Shown: in pieces, positions 22,349 to 30,005 of the stretch
Layout of the letters: every line of letters begins with the position of its first letter
How positions within the stretch are numbered: the first letter of the stretch is position 1
From: an uncultured Clostridia bacterium
Lineage (GTDB): Bacteria; Bacillota; Clostridia; Christensenellales; Borkfalkiaceae
NCBI GenBank assembly: GCA_944367955.1
Contig: CALVWU010000007.1
Span: forward strand, 1 to 36,674
Direction of reading: 5' to 3'
Length of the DNA: 36,674 bases
Translations under genes and position numbers: made by a program
Notes under the pieces: model-generated
Databases searched by the model: none
What the model saw: the letters and a program-made list of their open reading frames with translations, nothing else
Told to the model about the DNA's origin: nothing

Positions 22349-24703
22349 ATGCAAACTTATTCTTTAAACGAGGGCTGGGAGTTCGGTCGCATCGGAGAAT
22401 GCGCTTCGGCGGTCGTATGTCTGCCGCACGACGCCATGCTGCGCGAGGCCCGTTCGTTCGGCGAGCCGGGCGGCAAGGGCGCAGGCTGGTTCAGGGGCTG
22501 CGACTATTTCTATCAAAAAAGCTTTTTCGCTCCCGAAGAGTGGAGGGGCGGCAAAGTGGTGCTTGAATTCGAAGGCGTGTACCGCGACGCGCAGGTATAC
22601 ATAAACGGCGTGTTGGCGGGCGGGTGCGAATACGGCTATTCGGGGTTTTTTGTCGAAGTGCAAAACTACGTCGCGTTCGGCGGCGAAAACATCGTGCGCG
22701 TACTGGCGTTCAACTCGGCCCAGCCCAACAGCCGCTGGTATTCGGGCGCGGGCATATACCGCCCCGCATGGCTGCACATTCTGCCGCAAAAACACATACT
22801 TTTGAACGGCGTAAAAATTAAAACGCTGGCATATATGCCGCCGCTAATAGCGGTTTCGGTTGCCACGTCGCACGAAGGCGAAGTGGCGGTTGAAATATGC
22901 GACGGGCCCGCCGTTCTGTGCAGAACAAGCGCGTTTTCAAGCGGTTCGGCCCGGTTCGAAATAGCTTTGCCCTCGGCGCAGACGTGGTGTCCGTCCAACC
23001 CTAAACTGTATACATGCAGGGTGTATTTCTGCGGCGATTCGGTGTGCGAAAACTTCGGCATACGCCTTATCGAATGCACGGCAAGCGGGGGATTTCGCTT
23101 AAACGGCCAAAGGCTGTTGCTGCGCGGCGCGTGCATACACAACGATAACGGCATTCTCGGCGCGGCCGGCCATCCGTTCGCCGAGCGGCGCAAAGTCGCT
23201 CTGTTGAAGTCGTGCAGCTACAACGCGCTGCGTTCGGCCCACAATCCCGCGTCAAAGGCCCTTATATCCGCCTGCGACAGCCTGGGAATGCTTGTGGTCG
23301 ATGAGTACTGCGACATGTGGTATATTCGCAAAACCGAGTTCGACTATGCCGACCGCGTAATGCGCAACTGGCCGCAAGACCTGCTTGCAATGATACAAAA
23401 GGATTACAACCATCCCTCGGTTATAATGTATTCGCTCGGCAACGAAGTGGCCGAAACCTCCGAGGACAAAGGGGTGGCTCTCGCCGCCGAAATGACCGCA
23501 TATGTGCGGTCGTTCGACGACCGCCCCGTAACTTGCGGCGTAAACATCTTTTTCAACCTGCTGTATTCGCTCGGCTTTGGGGTATACACCGATAAAAAGG
23601 CGAAGTCGAAGCGCGACAGAGCCGTGGGCAGCCGCTTTTTCAACGAACTCGCCGGCGTCTTCGGCGCAGGCACCATGAAGCTCGGCGCGCTGCTGCCCGG
23701 TTGCGGCGCAAAGTGCCGCAAGGTGTTTTCCGTGCTCGACGTCGCGGGTTACAACTACGGCATAGCGCGCTATAAGCGAGACGCAAAAAAGCACAAAGAC
23801 CGCATAATATGCGGCACCGAAACCTTTTGCTCGGATGCAAATGCCTTTATGCGCCTGGCAAACAGATACCCTGCGGTGATAGGTGATTTTGTTTGGGCGG
23901 GCATCGACTATCTCGGCGAAGCGGGCATAGGCGCGTGGGAATATTCCGACTACGCTCCCGATTTTTCGGGCGGGCCGGGCTGGATTTCCGCAGGCAGCGG
24001 CAGGCTCGATTTAAACGGCCGTCCGCTCGGCGAGGCGTATTATACGCGCGCGGTGTTCGGCGAGGATGCGATAAGCGTGTGCACTCTCCGCCCCGACAGG
24101 GCGTTCTCCCGCCATTCGCCCTCGGCGTGGAAGTTTTCAAACGCGCTGCCCTCGTGGTCGTGGGAGGGGTGCGAGGGGCTTAAAACGATTGCCGAAGTAT
24201 ACACCCGCTGTCCGCGCGCCGCGCTGTATTTAAACGGCAGGCTCGTCGCAAGGCGCAGGGTGGGCAAAAACGGCCGGGCCCGCTTCAAGCTCACATATGC
24301 TCCGGGCGAACTTATAGCCGTCGGTCTCGACGACTTCGGCCGCGAACTCTGCCGCGCGGCCGTCGCAAGCGCGGGCAGCGGCACAATCTTAACCGCAACG
24401 CCCGAACAACCCCATATATATGCCGACGAACTGTGTTATGTGCGCCTTGCGTTCACCGACGAAGCGGGGGTAGTAAAGCCCCTTGCACGCGCGCGGATAA
24501 GCGTGAATGTGCAGGGCGGCGAACTGCTTGCGCTGGGCAGCGCGTGTCCCTATAACCCCGAAGGCTATCTGTTTGATTCAACCGACACGTATTACGGCGA
24601 AGCTCTTGCCGTCATACGCCCGCACGAACCCGTAATAACGCTTAACGCGTTCAGTCGTTACGGCAACGCCGCCGCGGTATGCACCGTTTCGCCGCGCCCG
24701 TAA
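22349..24703 (+). CDS. Glycoside hydrolase family 2 (beta-galactosidase-like), intracellular
   Basis: A 784-residue protein with the GH2 arrangement: a jelly-roll sugar-binding domain (about 1-150, with FEGVYRDAQVYINGVLAG and SRWYSGAGIYRPAWL), an immunoglobulin-like domain (about 150-240), a TIM barrel (about 245-555), and C-terminal beta domains including an Ig-like region. The probable acid/base is Glu366 (YSLGNEVAE) and nucleophile Glu491 (CGTETF). GACIHNDNG resembles the substrate-binding loop of GH2 galactosidases. There is no signal peptide, so it acts in the cytoplasm. Specificity is beta-galactosidase or beta-glucuronidase-like but undetermined. A purine-rich AAGGGGGG lies before the start. 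Confidence 0.92.
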   Translation: MQTYSLNEGWEFGRIGECASAVVCLPHDAMLREARSFGEPGGKGAGWFRGCDYFYQKSFFAPEEWRGGKVVLEFEGVYRDAQVYINGVLAGGCEYGYSGFFVEVQNYVAFGGENIVRVLAFNSAQPNSRWYSGAGIYRPAWLHILPQKHILLNGVKIKTLAYMPPLIAVSVATSHEGEVAVEICDGPAVLCRTSAFSSGSARFEIALPSAQTWCPSNPKLYTCRVYFCGDSVCENFGIRLIECTASGGFRLNGQRLLLRGACIHNDNGILGAAGHPFAERRKVALLKSCSYNALRSAHNPASKALISACDSLGMLVVDEYCDMWYIRKTEFDYADRVMRNWPQDLLAMIQKDYNHPSVIMYSLGNEVAETSEDKGVALAAEMTAYVRSFDDRPVTCGVNIFFNLLYSLGFGVYTDKKAKSKRDRAVGSRFFNELAGVFGAGTMKLGALLPGCGAKCRKVFSVLDVAGYNYGIARYKRDAKKHKDRIICGTETFCSDANAFMRLANRYPAVIGDFVWAGIDYLGEAGIGAWEYSDYAPDFSGGPGWISAGSGRLDLNGRPLGEAYYTRAVFGEDAISVCTLRPDRAFSRHSPSAWKFSNALPSWSWEGCEGLKTIAEVYTRCPRAALYLNGRLVARRRVGKNGRARFKLTYAPGELIAVGLDDFGRELCRAAVASAGSGTILTATPEQPHIYADELCYVRLAFTDEAGVVKPLARARISVNVQGGELLALGSACPYNPEGYLFDSTDTYYGEALAVIRPHEPVITLNAFSRYGNAAAVCTVSPRP

Positions 24704-24787
24704 AATCCGCGCGGTTTGCCCGTTTAACGCACGGCGGATAAAATAAAGACGTTTGATAATTAAAAATCGTTTCGATGTAAGCAAACA

Positions 24788-24826
24788 GCGTTCCCGCGCG
24801 CCGGTCGGCGCGCGGGAACGCTTTGT
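24788..24826 (+). terminator. Terminator of GH2
   Basis: GCGTTCCCGCGCGCCG / CGGCGCGCGGGAACGC with a two-base loop at 24788-24821, followed by TTTGTTC. Confidence 0.7.
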
Positions 24827-24954
24827 TCATAACCCGCGCGGCGCAACACCGTGCGGATTTTTTACGCCAAAAATGTAATAAATCATATAAATCGCGCTGC
24901 AAAATCACACGTAAAAGGCCGAAAATTGTGAAAATTTAAATAAATAGCATAAAA

Positions 24955-25014
24955 ATTGCAATAAACTTAGTAATAATTGCAATTGACGGGGGAGGGGGGG
25001 TGCGGATGTATAAT
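24955..25014 (+). promoter_or_regulatory. Unusual promoter of the surface operon, with twin ATTGCAAT boxes
   Basis: TTGACG at 24983-24988 and TATAAT at 25009-25014, separated by 20 bp, longer than normal. The spacer has five G, an A and seven G (24988-25000). Two palindromic octamers ATTGCAAT at 24955-24962 and 24976-24983 lie 21 bp apart and the second touches the -35. Expected leader about 85 bases, with GGAGG before ATG 25103. Confidence 0.55.
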
Positions 25015-25102
25015 GTTCCCATTGAAAGGAGTGCGCACTCCGCGCGCGGCCGTCGCGCCGCACACGCGTCATGCGCAAATAAACATATTTGTAGGAGGAA
25101 CA

Positions 25103-26200
25103 ATGGGACAAACAACTTCCACAGCCAATGCAAGCTCTCGCTTCAAGTGGCTAAAAGTCGCCATAGCCTCGGCAGTGGCTCTGCTCTTCGTGTGCAGTCT
25201 GCTGATTGCCGTGTTTATCGGCGGCGAACTCACGCCCGAAGTTGAAGTTTCCGCCACCAAGGGGCTTATGCGCCTCAGCGGCGAAGGCTATGCTTCGAGC
25301 TACATTTCGGGTGACAAGTTCAGCTTCGATAAGAGCAAAAACAACGTTCTGCTCGTGGCAAAGGACATGTCGCTCGACGGCAAGGTGGTCAAGGTGGATA
25401 AGCTTCCCGACCAGGAATACGGCTTTGCCGTAAACGGCGGCGACGAAATAATCTTTGACCCCGACGAACTGATAATGACGGCCGACGTGCATACCGTCGA
25501 GCTTGTAAGCAAGCAGTACCCCGACATAAGGATAGACCTTCCCGTAAGGGTATATGCTTCGCTCGACGAAAGCAAGCTTACCTCTTCGGTAACTCTCGAA
25601 GCCGAAAAGGGCGACCTTTACACTGCGAGCGGCGAACTTTTGACCGAAGAGCAAAAGACCACGCTGCCCAATGCCGAAAAGCCCTACAACTCGGCCGCAG
25701 GCACCTCGCCTTCCGGCACCGATTTAAGCGGCGGCGCATGCCTTAGAAACTTCTCTTCGGGCATGAAGCTCGACCTGTCGTTTGCAAGCAGCGTAAGCGG
25801 CAAGTATACGCTTACGATAAAGACGTGCAAGAGGCCCAAGGCCACCGAATTCGACAGCGGCGTAACCATGTATGTGAACGGCGTGGAGACCGAAACGGGC
25901 GTAACCGTTCCCGCCGACGGTAACAGCGGCTATTTCAGCCCCTATGAATTCACCATCGAAATATACGTTTCGCGCGGGCTCAACACCGTCACGTTCGAAA
26001 GCATAGGTTCCAACTGTAACCTCGACGCTCTCGTCATAACCTCTCCCGACGGCTCCGCCGTGTTCGGCGACAAGACCGCCGTGGGCGAGCTTGTAAACGT
26101 AGTCGAATCCGACGAAGAGGCCCAAACTCCCGAAGAGACCCCCGAAGAGCCTTCCAAGGAAGAAGAGGACACTCCCGAAACGGGCACAGACGGGCAATAA
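25103..26200 (+). CDS. Membrane-anchored extracellular protein with CBM-like domain
   Basis: A 365-residue protein. It has a short cytoplasmic N-terminus (residues 1-18), a transmembrane helix at about 19-40 and an extracellular part. Residues 45-180 are a beta-rich region with a possible repeat of FDKSKNNVLLV / IIFDPDELIM. Residues about 200-315 resemble a carbohydrate-binding jelly roll of CBM6/CBM35 type, with SGGACLRNF...MKLDLSFASS near its start and GLNTVTFES...LDALVI near its end. The tail 335-365 is a Glu/Pro/Thr spacer. ATG 25103 follows GTAGGAGG; the longer frame from 24977 is rejected because it spans the promoter. First gene of the operon; binding of a glycan is likely, catalysis is not apparent. 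Confidence 0.78.
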   Translation: MGQTTSTANASSRFKWLKVAIASAVALLFVCSLLIAVFIGGELTPEVEVSATKGLMRLSGEGYASSYISGDKFSFDKSKNNVLLVAKDMSLDGKVVKVDKLPDQEYGFAVNGGDEIIFDPDELIMTADVHTVELVSKQYPDIRIDLPVRVYASLDESKLTSSVTLEAEKGDLYTASGELLTEEQKTTLPNAEKPYNSAAGTSPSGTDLSGGACLRNFSSGMKLDLSFASSVSGKYTLTIKTCKRPKATEFDSGVTMYVNGVETETGVTVPADGNSGYFSPYEFTIEIYVSRGLNTVTFESIGSNCNLDALVITSPDGSAVFGDKTAVGELVNVVESDEEAQTPEETPEEPSKEEEDTPETGTDGQ

Positions 26201-26212
26201 GGAGGCAATATC

Positions 26213-26722
26213 ATGACAGCTAACACCAACAACTCTTCAACCGGCATAATCTCCGCCGTCGTCGCGCACATAAAGGAAACCGTGCTCACAAAGAGCGTGG
26301 GATTCTATGTTGCCGCCGTCGCGTGGCTCTTAACGCTCATCCACACCATTACATACGCGTCCGGCGTACCCGGCGATATTTACAGCGGCTCGGTAGTGGG
26401 CGTGGGCGTAACGGCAATAATTCTCTTCCCTCTGCTTTCGCTCTCCAAAAAGACGTCGCCCGTCGCGCCCGTCGTTTTGATGATCTGCGATTTTATGGCT
26501 TTGATGTGCATGGCGGGAGCCGACGGCATAATCGACTACATGTCAACGCAGTTCTTCGACGGCTTCTCCGTCGGCAAAATCTTTACGCTGCCCTTCGGCG
26601 TGTGGTTCAGCGCACTCTCTTTTATCGTGTCGTTTATAATTGCTTCCGTGGCAATGTATCTGCCCCAGCAAAAAAAGAGCGCGCCTGCAGTTACAATAAC
26701 GGAGGAGAATACAAATGAATAA
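26213..26722 (+). CDS. Four-helix membrane protein
   Basis: A 169-residue protein. Hydrophobic helices are at about residues 28-48, 57-77, 82-105 and 127-149, with a hydrophilic loop containing DGIIDYMSTQFFDGFS between helices 3 and 4. The ends are polar and probably cytoplasmic. The ribosome binding site is AAGGAGG. The gene lies between the CBM-like protein and the GH3 and overlaps the GH3 start by 8 bases, so the two are probably made in equal amounts. No enzyme motif is seen; it may be an assembly or anchoring partner of the GH3. The family is not recognised. Confidence 0.75.
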   Translation: MTANTNNSSTGIISAVVAHIKETVLTKSVGFYVAAVAWLLTLIHTITYASGVPGDIYSGSVVGVGVTAIILFPLLSLSKKTSPVAPVVLMICDFMALMCMAGADGIIDYMSTQFFDGFSVGKIFTLPFGVWFSALSFIVSFIIASVAMYLPQQKKSAPAVTITEENTNE

Positions 26723-29700
26723 GAATAAAGCAATGGGCCTTGCGTCCAAAATCGTGCTGCATGCAACATTTGTGCTCTTCGCGCTCATGTCCACCGCAGC
26801 TCCCATACTCTTGGGCAACAGCGATATAATCAACAGCACTCTCGGCATCGATACCGAATTTTCTTCGGGCACGGGCGTCGAGGGCAACATGTACTATAAC
26901 ACCAAGTTCAAAAACATGGCCGAAGTAAAGCAGGCCAGCTTGGATATAGTCGACGAAACCATGAAGGAAGGCGCGGTGCTTCTTAAAAACGACAACAACG
27001 CCCTTCCCCTTGCAAAGGGTTCAACCGTAAACATGTACGGCGCGGCGTCCTACTGGTCGGTACACACCGGTCAGGGTTCCAGCGGCGTCGAAGACGGCGC
27101 GCTCAACGACAGAGTAACCTTTTACGACGGCTTCACCAACGCCGGACTCACCGTAAATTCCGAACTCAACGAATATTATAAAAACAACGGCGGTTCAAGC
27201 TCGGTGCTCGGCGTCGACGGCAACACGTTCATGGGCGCGGACAGCCAGGAAACGCAGTACGTCGTAAAGGACATCGGCTGGGACAGCCTGCCTGCGGCTA
27301 AAAACACCTCTGCCGACGCAGCCGTGTTCGTCGTTGCCCGCACGTCGGGCGAGGCCGTGGATATGTACATGGATACCACCATGGACACGGGCGACCGCAT
27401 AATAGTAAGCAAAAAGAACAACAACAATCCCGATGGCTCTGTGGGTGATTCTCTCGAACTCACCGCCAACGAAAAGGACGTGCTTAAAAATCTTGCCAAC
27501 CTCAAAAAGAACGGCGATATAGGCAAGATAATCGTCATCATGAACAGCGCAAGCCCTCTGCAGTGCCAGTTCCTCGAAGAGGAAGAGTACGGCATCGACG
27601 CCTGCGCATGGGTGGGTCAGCTGGGCACCAACGGCGCGAACGCCGTGGGCAAGCTTTTGACGGGCGAATACAACTTCTCCGGCAAGACCACCGATACGTT
27701 CTGGGAAGAGAGCAAGTACAACCCCGTATACTTCAATGTCGGCAGCATGGAATACGGCAGCTCCGACCAGCTTAAAAACTACTTTGCCACCCTCGGCGAA
27801 TACAACAACAAGTTCTATGTGGTGTATCAGGAGGGCATATACAACGGTTATAAGTATACCGAAACGAGATACGAAGACTATGTTACCCAAAACGGCAACG
27901 CCGGCGAGTTCGACTATGCCGAAGTGGTAACCTATCCCTTCGGTTACGGTTTAAGCTATTCCGATTTCACCTACTCCGACATGCAGGTCACCGATAACGA
28001 AGACGGCACGTACACCGTTACCGTCGAAGTAAAGAACAACACCTCCGTTCCCGGCAAGGAAGCGGTTGAAATATACCTGCAAAAGCCCTACACGCAAAAG
28101 GATAAGGATAACGGCGTCGAAAAGGCCGCCGTCGAACTTATCGGCTTCGACAAGGTGGAAGTTGCCGCAAACGGCACCGCCACCGCCGAAATAACCGTGC
28201 AGGAAAAATACTTCGCCGCATACGACGCCGACGTTGAAAAAACCTATGTGATAGGTTCGGACAACAAGGATGACGAATACCTTTTAATCGCCGCCGCAAA
28301 CGCGCACGACGCGGTGAACAACGCGCTCGCATACAAGGGCTATTCCCCCGCTTCCACCGACGGCAGAATGGATGAAGAGGGCGACGAAAGCCTTGTTTGG
28401 GGCAAGTATTTCGCATACGACAACAAAACTTACTCCACAAACGAATTCATCGAAAGCCAAAACGAAAACTTCACTCCCGACTACGAGGGCGAAGAGGCCA
28501 ACTACGGCGTAGACAAAATAACCAACCAGTTCGAAGACGTAGACTTTAAAAAGGCGGGCATCTTCACCGATGAAGAGGAGAGCCAGGTATACCTTTCGCG
28601 CAGCGACTGGCAGGGCACATACGGCAAGCGCATACAGCTTACCGCCAACTCCCTGTTAAAGGCTGCCCAGGCCAACCCCGCGGTAGAAAGGGACACCGTG
28701 GAATATCCCACATATGACGAGACCGGCTTCTATGAAAGCGCGGAAACTTTCGACGAAATTAAACTCATCTATCTGCGCGGCAAGGATTACGACGATCCCC
28801 TGTGGGATACCCTGCTCGACGCGATCAGCTGGGAAGAGAGCTGCGCCATATTGCAGGACGGCCTGCGCTTGACGCACGGCATCGAATCCATATCCGCGCC
28901 CAGCACTTCGCAGCAGAACGGCGCGATAGCTCCCGTGCATCCCCGCACTTACAGCCAGCTGCCCAGCCAGAACGCATTCCGCGGCTTTGCCGAAATGCTC
29001 GACCCCGACAACACAAGCCAGAAGCCCGTGGTGTTCTGCAACAACGGCATAGTCGCCGCAACCTACAACGTCGAGCTTATTCAGCGCATCGGCGAGCAGA
29101 CGGGCGAAGAAGCCGCATGGGCGGGCTACAACGGCATCTACGGCCTCGGCGTAAACATCCACCGCGGCGCGTACTGCGGCCGTACCTTCGAATACTATTC
29201 CGAAGACGGCTTCTTAACGGGCGTTGCCGCCGGCTACGAAACCGTCGGCCTCGACAAGGTGGGCGTATTCGTGCTCGTTAAACACGCCGTTTTGAACGAT
29301 CAGGAAACCCACCGCGCCGGCCTCAACGTATGGGCCAACGAACAGTCCATCCGCGAAATTTATTCGCGCGCTCTCGAAGTGGCCATCGAAATCGAGCAGG
29401 AATATGTCGAAGCTCCCATGCTCGGCGTAATGACGGGCATGAACCGCATCGGCGCAAAGTGGACGGGCGGCCAGGGCTTTATCAACACCGTGCTCCGCGC
29501 CGAATACGGCATGAGGGGTTACGCCATCTCCGACTATAACTCTTCAAGGCCCTACATGAGCCCCATCCAGGGCGTACTCTACGGCAACGACCTCGCCGAC
29601 GGCAACCCCGCCGGCGCAAGGGGAGGCAAGGACTATGACGATAACGACATCCGCTTCTCGTCGTACGCCTCCGGCTACGGCAAACTCGCCTGGGCAATGA

Positions 29701-29927
29701 GGGATTCGGTAAAGAACATTCTGTATACCGTTGTAAACTCCAACGCCATGAACGGCGTAACGGGCGACACCTCGTTCACCTCTATAACTCCCGCATGGGA
29801 AACCGCCGTTCCCATTCTGTCGCGCGTATTCATGACGCTGTTCATCTGGGGCGCGATAGCTTACGGCTGCTGGTGGATATACGGCATAGTTACGGATGTT
29901 ATAAACCTCCGCAAGAACAACAAATAA
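26715..29927 (+). CDS. Glycoside hydrolase family 3, permuted domain order, membrane-anchored at both ends
   Basis: A 1070-residue protein. It has transmembrane helices at about 10-35 and 1035-1060; both ends are basic (MNKNK and LRKNNK), so the whole enzyme should face outside. The GH3 C-terminal alpha/beta domain comes first (about 70-425: KEGAVLLKNDNNALPL, and ARTSGE with Glu213 as candidate acid/base). A fibronectin-type domain follows (about 430-510: TVTVEVKNNTSVPGKEAVEIYL), then an insert rich in Asp, Glu and Tyr. The TIM barrel is last (about 690-1020), with Lys856-His857 in VLVKHAVLNDQETHR and the probable nucleophile Asp940 in YAISDYNSS. The same order is known for some rumen bacterial GH3 beta-glucosidases. 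Substrate is unknown; a beta-glucoside is the default guess. Confidence 0.9.
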   Translation: MNKNKAMGLASKIVLHATFVLFALMSTAAPILLGNSDIINSTLGIDTEFSSGTGVEGNMYYNTKFKNMAEVKQASLDIVDETMKEGAVLLKNDNNALPLAKGSTVNMYGAASYWSVHTGQGSSGVEDGALNDRVTFYDGFTNAGLTVNSELNEYYKNNGGSSSVLGVDGNTFMGADSQETQYVVKDIGWDSLPAAKNTSADAAVFVVARTSGEAVDMYMDTTMDTGDRIIVSKKNNNNPDGSVGDSLELTANEKDVLKNLANLKKNGDIGKIIVIMNSASPLQCQFLEEEEYGIDACAWVGQLGTNGANAVGKLLTGEYNFSGKTTDTFWEESKYNPVYFNVGSMEYGSSDQLKNYFATLGEYNNKFYVVYQEGIYNGYKYTETRYEDYVTQNGNAGEFDYAEVVTYPFGYGLSYSDFTYSDMQVTDNEDGTYTVTVEVKNNTSVPGKEAVEIYLQKPYTQKDKDNGVEKAAVELIGFDKVEVAANGTATAEITVQEKYFAAYDADVEKTYVIGSDNKDDEYLLIAAANAHDAVNNALAYKGYSPASTDGRMDEEGDESLVWGKYFAYDNKTYSTNEFIESQNENFTPDYEGEEANYGVDKITNQFEDVDFKKAGIFTDEEESQVYLSRSDWQGTYGKRIQLTANSLLKAAQANPAVERDTVEYPTYDETGFYESAETFDEIKLIYLRGKDYDDPLWDTLLDAISWEESCAILQDGLRLTHGIESISAPSTSQQNGAIAPVHPRTYSQLPSQNAFRGFAEMLDPDNTSQKPVVFCNNGIVAATYNVELIQRIGEQTGEEAAWAGYNGIYGLGVNIHRGAYCGRTFEYYSEDGFLTGVAAGYETVGLDKVGVFVLVKHAVLNDQETHRAGLNVWANEQSIREIYSRALEVAIEIEQEYVEAPMLGVMTGMNRIGAKWTGGQGFINTVLRAEYGMRGYAISDYNSSRPYMSPIQGVLYGNDLADGNPAGARGGKDYDDNDIRFSSYASGYGKLAWAMRDSVKNILYTVVNSNAMNGVTGDTSFTSITPAWETAVPILSRVFMTLFIWGAIAYGCWWIYGIVTDVINLRKNNK

Positions 29928-29946
29928 CATATCGCGGCGCGCGTCC

Positions 29947-29974
29947 GCCGCGCGGACATTCGTGTCCGCGCGGC
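29947..29974 (+). other. UUCG-loop hairpin between GH3 and the lipoprotein gene
   Basis: Arms GCCGCGCGGACA / TGTCCGCGCGGC close a TTCG loop. There is no T-run, and the lipoprotein gene with its own AGGAGGA site follows after 31 bases. It probably tunes mRNA stability or relative output inside the operon. Confidence 0.6.
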
Positions 29975-30005
29975 AGGGCGGGCTTTCAGGAGGAATATAT
30001 TAAAG

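Noticed and set aside
24977..25102. N-terminal extension of the CBM-like membrane protein
   Set aside because: It would translate the G-rich promoter spacer and the -10; GTAGGAGG before ATG 25103 decides the start.
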